A model generated the notes under the pieces. It was given only the letters and a program-made list of their open reading frames with translations. It was not told where the DNA came from and ran no database searches. From NCBI RefSeq assembly GCF_003285545.1, contig NZ_QLNV01000002.1:124001-188000 (forward strand): a DNA stretch of 64,000 bases, given 5' to 3'. This DNA comes from Sinomicrobium soli. Its GTDB lineage: Bacteria > Bacteroidota > Bacteroidia > Flavobacteriales > Flavobacteriaceae. Positions 8,589 to 16,977 of the stretch are shown piece by piece (position 1 is the first letter of the stretch; every line of letters begins with the position of its first letter). The position numbers were made by a program, and so were the translations under genes.

Positions 8589-9680
8589 CTAATGATCAAC
8601 CTCTCCCGTATCACCACCGGGGTATGCTATTTTTTCGAGGGTGAAGGAAAACTCCGAACCGATACCGAAAACACTTTCCACATAGATACGCTCGTTATGG
8701 GCTTCCATGATGTGTTTTACGATGGATAACCCGAGCCCGGAACCGCCTTCTTTACGGCTTCCGCTTTTATCGACGCGGAAAAAGCGTTCGAAAAGCCGGG
8801 GGATATATTGTTTTTCGATCCCTTCCCCGTTGTCGGTGATCCTTATGATAACCTTGTTTCTGATCAGGTTCTCTATACTCACCTCGGTGGTGCCGTCGGG
8901 CTTTCCGTACTTTATGGAGTTGACTACGAGATTGGACACGACCTGCTGTATCCGTTCCTTGTCGGCCCGTACCATTACAGGAGTTTGATAATTCATGTCA
9001 AAAGTGAGGGTGATATTCTTTTTGGCTGCTTTCATTTCGAGCAGGTCGAAGACATTTTGTATGAGCTCCACGATATCGAATTCTTCGTAAACGAGGTGCA
9101 GGTCGCCGAGCTCCAGTTTGGTGATCATGTCCAGGTCTCTTACGATATAGATAAGCCTGTCTACCCCCTTGGAGGCCCGTTGCAGGTATTTTTTCCGGAT
9201 GTTCTTGTCCTTGATGGCCCCGTCCAGCAAGGTAAGGATATATCCCTGTACGGTAAACAGGGGGGTTTTCAGTTCGTGAGACACATTGCCGATAAACTCC
9301 TTGCGGTAGGCCTCCCTCACCTTCAGGGTTTCTATTTCCAGTTTTTTGCCTTCCGCAAACTTTTCGATCTCCCGGGTCAGGGTAGCCATATCGGTAGTAA
9401 TAGGCTGCCGCTGAAAAGACGTAGACTCCAGCAGGGATACATCGTCGTATATTCTTTTTACCCGCTGGTAGATAAACCGTTCCACCCTGAACTGGATGAT
9501 GAAAAAACAGATCGCAAAATTAATCGCGGCAAACAACAGCACGGCCTTCACATAATCAGGAACTGTACCGGGTGCCGCAATCCAGTGCAACAGGAGTACA
9601 AAAACCACACTCAGGGTCAGGGTGATATACAACGATGACCGCAGTGCGAACTTATATGATTTTTTCAGCTTTGTGGCCAT
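8589..9680 (-). CDS. Sensor histidine kinase (PhoR-like)
   Basis: The 363-residue kinase has two membrane helices (about residues 17-34 and 46-64) with a very short periplasmic loop. A HisKA domain follows with NVSHELKTP (His135), then a HATPase domain with ITDNGEGI and GGSGLGLSIV. The membrane layout resembles cytosol-sensing PhoR-type kinases. An upstream ATG at 9764 would add 28 residues, but that stretch is translated intergenic repeat, so I use the ATG at 9678-9680. It lies downstream of its response regulator in the same operon, separated by a hairpin-forming repeat. The inducing signal is not visible; phosphate is only a guess from the kinase type. Confidence 0.9.
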   Translation of the reverse strand: MATKLKKSYKFALRSSLYITLTLSVVFVLLLHWIAAPGTVPDYVKAVLLFAAINFAICFFIIQFRVERFIYQRVKRIYDDVSLLESTSFQRQPITTDMATLTREIEKFAEGKKLEIETLKVREAYRKEFIGNVSHELKTPLFTVQGYILTLLDGAIKDKNIRKKYLQRASKGVDRLIYIVRDLDMITKLELGDLHLVYEEFDIVELIQNVFDLLEMKAAKKNITLTFDMNYQTPVMVRADKERIQQVVSNLVVNSIKYGKPDGTTEVSIENLIRNKVIIRITDNGEGIEKQYIPRLFERFFRVDKSGSRKEGGSGLGLSIVKHIMEAHNERIYVESVFGIGSEFSFTLEKIAYPGGDTGEVDH

Positions 9681-9682
9681 GG

Positions 9683-9790
9683 GATAATGTGTCAATGGGA
9701 TAATGTGCCAATGAGATAATGTGATAATGTGATAATGGGGATACATTAATTTGCTAATTGGCACATTAGCTAATTATCTCATTGACAAGA
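9683..9790. repeat. GATAATGTG-type intergenic repeat, imperfect inverted repeat
   Basis: Several short units of the kind GATAATGTG and GTCAATG are followed by units of the kind CTAATTGGCACATTAG and ATCTCATTGAC, which are their near reverse complements. The whole block can fold into a long imperfect hairpin. It sits between the regulator and kinase genes. Related blocks lie at 53163-53333 and 57729-57794. Confidence 0.85.
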
Positions 9791-9797
9791 GGGGCGA

Positions 9798-10484
9798 TTA
9801 CAGAACAAATTTATAGCCCACTCCCTTTACGGTATTGAAATGATCGTCCCCGATCTTTTCCCGGAGTTTTCGGATATGAACATCGATGGTCCTTCCTCCC
9901 ACGATCACCTCGTTGCCCCAGACCTTGTCCAGTATTTCCTCCCGCTTGAATACCTTTCCCGGCCGGGAAGCGAGGAGAGACAGGAGTTCGAACTCCTTGC
10001 GGGGCAGGATGATCTCCTTGCCGCTCTGTACGATCTTGTATTCGTCCCGGTTTATGGTGATATCACCGACCCTTACAATACTCTCTTCCGGCTCCTGCTG
10101 GTCTTTTAAACGCCTCAACAGGGCCTTTACCTTGCTCACCAGCACCTTGGGCTTTACGGGTTTGGTGATATAGTCGTCCGCTCCCGCATCAAATCCGGCC
10201 ACCTGGGAATAATCTTCTCCCCTTGCGGTAAGAAAGGTGATGATCGTACCGGACAGTTCCGGTATCCTCCGCAACTGCTCACAGGCCTCCATCCCGTCCA
10301 TTTCGGGCATCATCACATCCAGAATGATCAGATGCGGACGCTCCTTCTTTGCCCTGGCGACAGCCTCGGCTCCATTACCTGCCACCGATACGTTATATCC
10401 TTCGGCAGAAAGATTATAACCTACGATCTCCAGAATATCCGGCTCGTCATCTACAAGTAGGATCCGGATGTCTTTTTTTTTCAT
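9798..10484 (-). CDS. OmpR/PhoB-family response regulator
   Basis: The 228-residue protein has a receiver domain with the acidic pair in VDDEPD (residues 11-16), phospho-acceptor Asp56 (LDVMMP) and lysine in TKPVKP, then a winged-helix DNA-binding domain ending IDVHIRKLREKIG and GVGYKF. This is the full OmpR/PhoB layout. An ATG at 10514 would add 10 residues but lies directly beside the -7 promoter box (10517-10524) and would be at or before the transcript start, so the ATG at 10482-10484 is preferred. The gene is first in an operon with the kinase and is divergent from a lipoprotein and TonB-dependent receptor pair, which makes those genes candidates for its regulon. Confidence 0.93.
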   Translation of the reverse strand: MKKKDIRILLVDDEPDILEIVGYNLSAEGYNVSVAGNGAEAVARAKKERPHLIILDVMMPEMDGMEACEQLRRIPELSGTIITFLTARGEDYSQVAGFDAGADDYITKPVKPKVLVSKVKALLRRLKDQQEPEESIVRVGDITINRDEYKIVQSGKEIILPRKEFELLSLLASRPGKVFKREEILDKVWGNEVIVGGRTIDVHIRKLREKIGDDHFNTVKGVGYKFVL

Positions 10485-10516
10485 TTCTATGTGAGTTTTC
10501 GTGAAGTATTTCATGC

Positions 10517-10524
10517 CAAAAGTA
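10517..10524 (-). promoter_or_regulatory. -7 promoter element of the two-component operon
   Basis: The minus strand reads TACTTTTG, an exact TAnnTTTG match, 33 bases upstream of the chosen start of the response regulator. It argues against use of the in-frame ATG at 10514. Confidence 0.55.
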
Positions 10525-10664
10525 AAGATAATATTAAAAAATTAAAGCGATTAACATTCTTTTAATCCCGTAACATTAAAACAACATACCGGTTACATAC
10601 ATTTAATTTTCAGGTAACACCACCTTTACAAGCCGGTTCTTTCTTTGCGGCAGAACAAATTCAA

Positions 10665-10688
10665 ACACATGTTCTGACACATGTTCTC
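10665..10688 (+). promoter_or_regulatory. Tandem 12-bp repeat, possible operator
   Basis: ACACATGTTCT occurs at 10665-10675 and again at 10677-10687, a period of exactly 12 bp, with ACATGT palindromic inside each copy. It lies about 40 bases before the lipoprotein gene in the region divergent from the response regulator. A binding site for that regulator is a possible reading. Confidence 0.4.
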
Positions 10689-10726
10689 GAAAAGTAATGA
10701 AAACCAAATTTTAAACTAAAATCAAG

Positions 10727-12007
10727 ATGAAGAAAATCAAATTTTTCCCCATTATTGCTTTATTGGCAGTGTTCTTCACGGCATGTTCCAGTGATGATGA
10801 CAACAATGGACCCGGAACTGACGATGACGGAGGAGATGACTATATTGTTGAGAAAAGCGGTATCCTCACGGAAGATGAGACCTGGACAGCAGACAATATA
10901 TACCTGCTGGATGGTAAGGTTGTGGTAGACGACGGGGTGACCCTCACCATCGAGCCCGGTACCATTATAAAGGGTATGCCCGGCCAGGAAGCTCAGGCCT
11001 CGGCACTGGTAGTGGACCAGGGAGGAAAACTCATGGCGGAAGGTACAGCGGAAAACCCCATTATTTTCACGGCAAACTCCGACAACATACAACCTGGAGA
11101 ACTCTACGGAAGTAATCTGGATCAGAATGATACAGGGCTTTGGGGCGGTGTTATTGTTCTGGGAAAAGCACCGATTTCGGTTGCAGGAGATAACCAGACC
11201 TTTCAGATCGAAGGCATTCCCGCGACTGCATCTTACGGGCAATACGGAGGAGATGATCCTGAAGACAATTCCGGTTCCTTAAAATATATCTCTATCCGTC
11301 ACGGTGGTATTACCATTGGCCAGGACAATGAGATCAACGGTCTTACCCTCGGTGGTGTAGGTCGTGGTACTACTATTGAAAACATAGAGGTTGTTGCCAA
11401 CCAGGATGATGGTATAGAATGGTTTGGCGGAACCGTTAATGTGAAAAATGCCTTGATCTGGGCCCAGGGAGACGACGGTTTTGACACCGACCAGGGATGG
11501 TCCGGAACCATGGATAACGGACTGGTTATCATGGGGGCTGAATCCGGAACCGCTCTCGAAATGGATGGTCCCGAAGGAACTACAAAACATCCTGATCCGG
11601 ATCAGCAACACACCCTGAAAAACATCACGCTGGTAGGTGCCGGAACTTCCAGTGATTATGCAGACCTGAGAGATGGCCTCCTGGTAAGCCTCGAAAATGT
11701 ATATGCTTACGGATTCGGAGCAGGCGCCTCTGTGAAGATCAATGGTGAGGATTCCCGGGATGAACTGGCAGACGACAATATTGTCTTCTCTAACTGGGAG
11801 ATCGTATTGCCGGAAGATGTGACCATTGCAGATATTATTGTAGGTAAAAGACCGGACCCGGAAGATCCGGACAACGAACTGGATATGGAAATAGCATCGG
11901 AGAAATTCACCGACAATGCCCAGGGTGTCGAAACCGGAACTGTTGGTGCCGATACTTCCGTATTCAGCAGCTGGACGTATGCTGCTGCCATGGAAGTTGC
12001 ATTCTAA
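10727..12007 (+). CDS. Surface lipoprotein with predicted parallel beta-helix
   Basis: The 426-residue protein begins with a lipoprotein signal (lipobox FFTAC, Cys20) followed by an acidic SSDDDNNGPGTDDDGGDD tract, which in Bacteroidota is typical of surface-exposed lipoproteins. The rest is made of glycine- and asparagine-rich short strands (for example TIEPGTIIKGM, AENPIIFTANSD, GTTIENIEVVANQDDGIEWFGG) that look like a right-handed beta-helix. No catalytic motif stands out. It is followed by a TonB-dependent receptor 101 bases downstream, so it may capture a ligand for that receptor. Homologs are mostly annotated as hypothetical. Confidence 0.75.
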   Translation: MKKIKFFPIIALLAVFFTACSSDDDNNGPGTDDDGGDDYIVEKSGILTEDETWTADNIYLLDGKVVVDDGVTLTIEPGTIIKGMPGQEAQASALVVDQGGKLMAEGTAENPIIFTANSDNIQPGELYGSNLDQNDTGLWGGVIVLGKAPISVAGDNQTFQIEGIPATASYGQYGGDDPEDNSGSLKYISIRHGGITIGQDNEINGLTLGGVGRGTTIENIEVVANQDDGIEWFGGTVNVKNALIWAQGDDGFDTDQGWSGTMDNGLVIMGAESGTALEMDGPEGTTKHPDPDQQHTLKNITLVGAGTSSDYADLRDGLLVSLENVYAYGFGAGASVKINGEDSRDELADDNIVFSNWEIVLPEDVTIADIIVGKRPDPEDPDNELDMEIASEKFTDNAQGVETGTVGADTSVFSSWTYAAAMEVAF

Positions 12008-12035
12008 GCATCAATACAGGATCCAACATTTCAGT

Positions 12036-12075
12036 ACAAAATGTCCAGGGGAATATCTGCCTTTGGACATTTTGT
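12036..12075 (+). terminator. Intercistronic hairpin, partial terminator
   Basis: ACAAAATGTCCA (12036-12047) pairs perfectly with TGGACATTTTGT (12064-12075) in a 12-bp stem, followed by TTTAATTAAAA. It lies between the lipoprotein and receptor genes and could lower expression of the receptor relative to the lipoprotein. Confidence 0.6.
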
Positions 12076-12108
12076 TTAATTAAAAAACTAAAATTATCAC
12101 TTAACATA

Positions 12109-14937
12109 ATGTTGAAGAAACTCTTTTCAATTGTCGTTATTTCTGCCATTACCCAACTGATGTCTGCCCAGTCGGGCACGGTTACGGGAAAAATTATGGA
12201 TGGCGAATTTAACGATGTGCTGCCTTTTGCCAATGTCGTATTAAAAGGCGCCGCCACCGGGGCTACTTCTGATTTTGACGGAATTTACTCCCTGGAACTT
12301 GAAGCGGGAAGCCATACATTGGTCTTCTCTTTTCTGGGCTATGAAACCAAGGAAATTACCGGAGTGGAGATCATACCCGGCAAGACCGTAGAACTGAATG
12401 TAACCCTCACCCCTTCTTCGACTACCCTGGAAGAAGTAGTTGTAACCACAACCTCCAGGAAAAACACTGAAGCTTCGGTACTTGGCCTTCAGAAAAATTC
12501 TGTTACCCTGTTAGACGGGCTCTCTTCGGAAGGAATAAAAAAAACCGGGGCCAGTGATATTGCTTCCGCAGTAAAACGGGTACCCGGTGTTTCGGTACAG
12601 GAAGGTAAATATGTATATGTACGTGGTTTAGGCGACCGGTACACCAAATCCATCCTGAACGGAATGGATATCCCGGGGTTGGATCCCGATAAAAATACCG
12701 TACAAATGGACATTTTTCCTACCAACATCCTGGAAAATCTTATTGTCCAGAAATCTGCTGCTGCCGAACTTCCTGCGGATTTTACCGGAGGGGTTGTAAA
12801 CATTATAACCAAGGACTTTCCTTCCTCAAAACAGATGTCGTTTTCGGTATCGGGCGGACTTAATCCCGATATGCATTTTAAAGATAATTACCTGACCTAT
12901 GAAGGGGGAAATACTGATTTTCTCGGTTTTGACGACGGGACACGCAAATTGCCTGTTTCATCCAATCTCAACATCCCTATCCCTCCTTCTGATAACGGTA
13001 CCCTGGAAGGGATTAGCCGGTCTTTCGATCGCAATATGGGAACAAAGCAGAAAAGTTCCATGCCCAATTTAGGTTTGAGCTTTAGCTACGGTAATCAGTT
13101 CAACCTGAATAACGGCAATACATTAGGGGTTATAGCCTCATTAGATTATAAAAACACTACTTCCTTCTACGAAAACTTCGACGAAGGAGTCTATCAAAAA
13201 CGGAATGAGGCCGATGAGTACGAAATGCGATATGACCGCAGAAGAGTTGGAGATCTCGGAATAAACAACGTACTCCTTTCCGGACTGGCCGGCCTTTCGT
13301 ATAAGACGGGAAGATCAAAATACCGGTTCAATGTGCTCCACCTTCAAAACGGGGAAAGCCAGGCTTCTTTATACAATCAGGCCACAAATATTTCCAATCA
13401 GATCAGGGTCACCAAACACTATCTTGAATATAAGCAGCGTTCCGTAACCAATCTATTATTTTCCGGTAAACATTCCAGTGAGGATGCCTCCTTTACCACA
13501 GAATGGAGTGTGGCCCCTACACGGGCCAGTATTCAGGACAAGGATGCCAGGCTTACTACCTTTATCCCCAATGACGACGGTACCTACCGTATAAGTTCGG
13601 ATGCCGGGTATCCGGTACGGCTCTGGCGGGACCTGGTAGAGAACAATATTGTGGGGAAAATAGATTTTACTAAAAATTTCTCCCTGTTCGACAGAAAGTC
13701 CGTACTGAAATTCGGAGGACTATACAGTTACAAACAAAGGGATTACGGTATTTACAGCTATGATATCGGGATCAGAACTGTGCCCGGTGAATTCGGTACG
13801 GGAGATTTTAATGGTGATCCCAATGCCATCCTGGCTCCGGAAAATATCTGGACCCCCGAAACCAACTACGGTTCGTATATCCGGGGTAATCCCCAGCCGG
13901 CCAATACCTTTGATGCCAGCCAAAACACAGGGGCCCTTTATATCTCCGGTGAATTCAAACCCCTGGATAAGCTGCGCACCGTGGTCGGGTTAAGAGGGGA
14001 ATATTTTACCCATATATTTACCGGGCAAAACAGTGACGGAACAAGAGAACTGGACAATGAAACAGTTTCAGATAATTTTGACCTGTTCCCGTCGGCTAAC
14101 CTGATATATGAACTAAATGACAACATGAACCTGCGCGGGTCGTACTCCAGGACCATTGCACGCCCGAGTTTTAAGGAAAAATCACTGGTCGAGATCTCTG
14201 ATCTCCTTACCGGATTGATTTTTATCGGAAACCTGGACCTCGTTCCTTCCAAAATAGATAATCTTGACTTAAGATGGGAATTATTTGGCCAGGATGCACA
14301 AATGTTTGCCATCAGCGGTTTTTACAAATATTTTAAAAACCCCATAGAAATCGTAGCTTACAACAGTACGGCTCCGACCAATTACACCCCCCGGAATTCA
14401 CCTTCTGCCGAGGTCATGGGATTAGAACTCGAAGCACGTAAACACTTCGGTTTTATCACAGACGGATTAAAAGACCTGTCTTTAAATCTGAACGTCTCTT
14501 TAATAGACTCTAAAATAGACATGGCCCAGGAAGAATACGAAGCCCGGAGCCTTTATCCGAAAGAAGGGGAAACCATAGAAAAAGAAAGAGAACTACAAGG
14601 ACAATCCCCCTATTTGATCAATATAGGTCTCAATTACAAAAAAGATGAAATAGGCCTGGAAAGCGGCCTGTTTTATAACGTTCAGGGCAAAACCCTTGAG
14701 GTCGTAGGCTCGGCAGGATTAAATCCCGACGTATATACCATGCCGTTCAACAGCCTGAACTTTAATTTCTCAAAAACCCTGGGTAAAGAACAGCGTTCCA
14801 AAATAAGTATCAAGGCAGATAACCTGCTGGGCGATGACCGGCAAAGTCAATACGAGGCGTTCCGTGCAGAAAACCAGAATTTTTCGTTCCGCTCACCCGG
14901 GAGGGAATTCTCTATCGGCTATAGCTATAGCTTCTGA
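12109..14937 (+). CDS. TonB-dependent receptor with N-terminal carboxypeptidase-like domain
   Basis: The 942-residue outer-membrane receptor has a signal peptide (cleavage after about LMSAQ, residue 21), a carboxypeptidase regulatory-like domain (TGKIMDGEFNDVLPFANVVL), a TonB-box-like LEEVVVTT, a plug domain (KRVPGVSVQEGKYVYVRGLGDRY and FTGGVVNIITKDFP) and a long beta-barrel ending FSIGYSYSF with a terminal aromatic residue. It is not of the SusC type. The upstream lipoprotein is its likely partner and the divergent PhoB-like regulator its possible controller. The substrate cannot be read from the sequence. Confidence 0.92.
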   Translation: MLKKLFSIVVISAITQLMSAQSGTVTGKIMDGEFNDVLPFANVVLKGAATGATSDFDGIYSLELEAGSHTLVFSFLGYETKEITGVEIIPGKTVELNVTLTPSSTTLEEVVVTTTSRKNTEASVLGLQKNSVTLLDGLSSEGIKKTGASDIASAVKRVPGVSVQEGKYVYVRGLGDRYTKSILNGMDIPGLDPDKNTVQMDIFPTNILENLIVQKSAAAELPADFTGGVVNIITKDFPSSKQMSFSVSGGLNPDMHFKDNYLTYEGGNTDFLGFDDGTRKLPVSSNLNIPIPPSDNGTLEGISRSFDRNMGTKQKSSMPNLGLSFSYGNQFNLNNGNTLGVIASLDYKNTTSFYENFDEGVYQKRNEADEYEMRYDRRRVGDLGINNVLLSGLAGLSYKTGRSKYRFNVLHLQNGESQASLYNQATNISNQIRVTKHYLEYKQRSVTNLLFSGKHSSEDASFTTEWSVAPTRASIQDKDARLTTFIPNDDGTYRISSDAGYPVRLWRDLVENNIVGKIDFTKNFSLFDRKSVLKFGGLYSYKQRDYGIYSYDIGIRTVPGEFGTGDFNGDPNAILAPENIWTPETNYGSYIRGNPQPANTFDASQNTGALYISGEFKPLDKLRTVVGLRGEYFTHIFTGQNSDGTRELDNETVSDNFDLFPSANLIYELNDNMNLRGSYSRTIARPSFKEKSLVEISDLLTGLIFIGNLDLVPSKIDNLDLRWELFGQDAQMFAISGFYKYFKNPIEIVAYNSTAPTNYTPRNSPSAEVMGLELEARKHFGFITDGLKDLSLNLNVSLIDSKIDMAQEEYEARSLYPKEGETIEKERELQGQSPYLINIGLNYKKDEIGLESGLFYNVQGKTLEVVGSAGLNPDVYTMPFNSLNFNFSKTLGKEQRSKISIKADNLLGDDRQSQYEAFRAENQNFSFRSPGREFSIGYSYSF

Positions 14938-15022
14938 TACATTACAGAAAACACAGGGTATTAAGTATAAAACAGAAAAGCTGATTTCTGAGTTAACAAA
15001 CAAGAAATTTCAGTAAAACACT

Positions 15023-15060
15023 AAGAGACTGTCTTCTAAAAAGGTAGTCTCTTTTTGTTT
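15023..15060 (+). terminator. Rho-independent terminator of the TonB-dependent receptor gene
   Basis: AAGAGACT (15023-15030) pairs with AGTCTCTT (15046-15053) and is followed by TTTTGTTTT. It lies about 85 bases after the receptor stop codon. Confidence 0.8.
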
Positions 15061-15146
15061 TAACCTTTTAATATTAAAACAACTTTTTATTAACCCTCAA
15101 TGAGAATATACTCCTGAAATTAGTTGCACTTAACCATAAAAAAATT

Positions 15147-15263
15147 ATGCAAAAAATTTATTATTCGGGGTGCCTACTCCTGCTAACCTTGTCTATAGGT
15201 TATTCTCATAAGATACCGGGAAAGCTTTTAAACTTTCGATCCAAAAAACATTTGAACAAATAA
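15147..15263 (+). CDS. Short ORF with signal-peptide-like N-terminus, possibly a remnant
   Basis: An ATG at 15147 opens 38 codons reading MQKIYYSGCLLLLTLSIGYS and then a short basic tail (KIPGKLLNFRSKKHLNK) before a stop at 15261-15263. The first 20 residues look like a secretion signal, but little follows. It ends 20 bases before the next lipoprotein gene. It could be a genuine small exported peptide, the 5-prime remnant of a secreted protein, or chance. Confidence 0.3.
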   Translation: MQKIYYSGCLLLLTLSIGYSHKIPGKLLNFRSKKHLNK

Positions 15264-15283
15264 AAAACAATAACTTCTATATC

Positions 15284-15808
15284 ATGAAAACAACATTCAC
15301 CATATACATCGGCATACTTCTTTTAAGTCTGGGCCTTACCGCCTGCTCCAACGACGACGATCACAATACCGGTATGCCCAAAACCCGGATTGGCAACGAC
15401 GCTGTCGTATTCAATTTTGAAAACCAGTCTTTCCGCGACAGCCTGGAGCTTCAGCTCACTTTTCCCGATTCCGTAAAAGAGATACCCGAAAACGGATTCT
15501 GGCTCTATCTTCCGTTCTACCAGACCTCCGGAAACCAAACATGGTACCCCATTCCCGGAGTACGTGAAGATCTGCAATACAAGGTATACCACCAGTTTTC
15601 CCCAATAGGCGAAACAACCCGGCAAACAAGCCTTCAAATAAAAGTTGAGGAAGACAAGAGCATGAAGCCCTACGGTAAGGAACTCAGTTATTCCAGACTG
15701 GAGATCATAGCCATAAACCCCGAAGCCATCCGCAACCTCACCCCGGAAGACCTCAATCTCAGGGATTACAATGAAGTAGTCAGGCATTTCGACCTCGATC
15801 AGAAATAA
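15284..15808 (+). CDS. Lipoprotein of unknown function
   Basis: The 174-residue protein has a lipoprotein signal with lipobox LTAC (Cys21) followed by an acidic SNDDDH tract, which suggests export to the outer face of the outer membrane. The remainder has no motif I recognise; it is rich in beta-type hydrophobic alternation (VVFNFENQSFRDSLELQLTF) with a proline- and tryptophan-containing middle (TWYPIPG). It follows the TonB-dependent receptor by 346 bases, with a terminator in between, so it is probably a separate unit. Its own terminator lies at 15855-15893. Confidence 0.7.
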   Translation: MKTTFTIYIGILLLSLGLTACSNDDDHNTGMPKTRIGNDAVVFNFENQSFRDSLELQLTFPDSVKEIPENGFWLYLPFYQTSGNQTWYPIPGVREDLQYKVYHQFSPIGETTRQTSLQIKVEEDKSMKPYGKELSYSRLEIIAINPEAIRNLTPEDLNLRDYNEVVRHFDLDQK

Positions 15809-15854
15809 AACCGTTGTGATAAGGGCAACACCATTGCCTCAACAGCTATATGAA

Positions 15855-15893
15855 ACCCCGTTCCGGCTTTACCGGAACGGGGTCGATTTTTTT
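15855..15893 (+). terminator. Strong Rho-independent terminator
   Basis: ACCCCGTTCCGG (15855-15866) pairs with CCGGAACGGGGT (15872-15883) in a 12-bp perfect stem, followed by CGATTTTTTT. It ends the lipoprotein transcript. Confidence 0.9.
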
Positions 15894-16054
15894 CATTATA
15901 TCTTGCATTCTTTAAATAATATGGACTATTTTTGCACAATGCATTTAATGCTTTGACCGGAAAAAGCAAAAGTCATTGCCGGAATCCCAACCTATTTCCA
16001 CCGGAAATGTGACGCTATTAACAAAATATTAGTACCACAAAACTTATTTTTTAA

Positions 16055-16062
16055 TAAATTTG
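16055..16062 (+). promoter_or_regulatory. -7 promoter element of the T9SS-signal protein gene
   Basis: TAAATTTG is an exact TAnnTTTG match 21 bases before the start codon at 16084. No clear -33 TTTG was seen at the usual distance. Confidence 0.5.
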
Positions 16063-16083
16063 TAGTATATGTAAGGTTGGCGG

Positions 16084-16458
16084 ATGAAAAAAATTTACCT
16101 ACTTATTCTGATGTTCGCATGCTTCTTTTCCGGGTACTCCCAGGAGAAAGTAGCTAAGAAACAGCGATATACCAATTACAGGGCGTTACTTACCAGGCCC
16201 GGGAAGGATACTATTCCCCAAAAAGACATAGAAGATCTCCGTTTATATCCCAACCCGGTAACCAAGGGCACCGTAGCCATACATTCCCGGAAAAATCTCC
16301 CCAAGGAAATTTCAATTTACGATGTATTGGGCAAGGAAGTACTGCGCACGAGGATCAACGGCAAGACCCTTAATGTCTCCGAACTCAATTCGGGGATCTA
16401 CATTATCAAGGTCACCGAGATCAACAATACCTCTACCAGGAAACTGGTCATCAAATAA
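16084..16458 (+). CDS. Small secreted protein consisting mainly of a type IX secretion C-terminal domain
   Basis: The 124-residue protein has a signal peptide (cleavage after about GYSQ, residue 20), a 30-residue basic linker, and then a complete type A sorting domain of the Por/type IX system: LYPNPVTKG, ISIYDVLGKEVLR, LNVSELNSGIYIIKV, RKLVIK. In the family this domain directs large cargo across the outer membrane and is cleaved off. Here there is almost no cargo. It may be a stand-alone surface-attached peptide, a competitor for the sortase, or the survivor of a larger gene. Confidence 0.85.
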   Translation: MKKIYLLILMFACFFSGYSQEKVAKKQRYTNYRALLTRPGKDTIPQKDIEDLRLYPNPVTKGTVAIHSRKNLPKEISIYDVLGKEVLRTRINGKTLNVSELNSGIYIIKVTEINNTSTRKLVIK

Positions 16459-16493
16459 ATATTTTCCCGTTTTCTCCACACCACCTATCCTTT

Positions 16494-16516
16494 CCGATAC
16501 AGGTATCGGGGCATTT
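16494..16516 (+). terminator. Weak terminator after the T9SS-signal protein gene
   Basis: CCGATAC (16494-16500) and GTATCGG (16503-16509) are inverted copies that give a short stem, followed after GGCA by TTTTTATT. Confidence 0.45.
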
Positions 16517-16686
16517 TTATTCCCTTTTATGAAAAAAGTACGCGTTATCTTCTCTTTCCTTTAGTTGGTAGTTCTTTGCAGTTCTTAATTACAGGTTGCA
16601 AACTCATAACTGCCTTTGACAGGAAAATGTACTAAAATGCATATGGGTATTTCGGAGCGACCGGTTCTTCGTCAAATTTGGGGGAG

Positions 16687-16830
16687 CTATACGGTTTGAG
16701 AGCGAATCACCTTTTTTCTTAGCAGCTCAAAGCTGGTTCGTCCATATGATTGACGTGACCTTCGGTAAAGCCTTTATAAGATTTTTCATCCAGGAATTTC
16801 AGAAAAAAACACTCCAGGTTAAAAAATACT
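16687..16830 (-). pseudogene. Remnant of an ISL3-family transposase C-terminus
   Basis: The minus strand encodes FLKFLDEKSYKGFTEGHVN in one frame (to 16749). The next frame gives SYGRTSFELLRKKVIRSQTV and a stop at 16687-16689. In intact ISL3-type transposases these two blocks are joined by a basic stretch of the kind RLKTIKR (EGHVNRLKTIKRxxYGRxxFxLLRxKV); here that linker is missing and the frame shifts. No other transposase part or terminal inverted repeat was found, so this is an old remnant. It marks the left edge of the accessory block that follows. Confidence 0.65.
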
Positions 16831-16977
16831 TCCTATAGGCCATACATTGACCGGGCTATATTTTACATCTTTATACCGCCCAAAGGATAAATCTCTTTAG
16901 ATGGTATTGCTCCCGGACAGGATACTTGTGTACGTTTTCCCGTTTTTGGTGTCCTTTTCCTCGTTAACCGTTGAACC

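Larger units (their letters stand above)
14938..15283. other. Intergenic region after the TonB-dependent receptor
   Basis: This 346-base stretch contains the receptor terminator (15023-15060), then an AT-rich segment and a 38-codon frame with a signal-peptide-like start (15147-15263). Nothing else was recognised. Confidence 0.5.
16459..16977. other. Intergenic region with decayed insertion sequence
   Basis: This 519-base stretch contains a weak terminator (16494-16516), and on the minus strand the decayed C-terminus of an ISL3-type transposase (16687-16830). The 147 bases before 16978 hold no gene I recognise and presumably include the promoter of the LuxR-type regulator. Confidence 0.6.
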
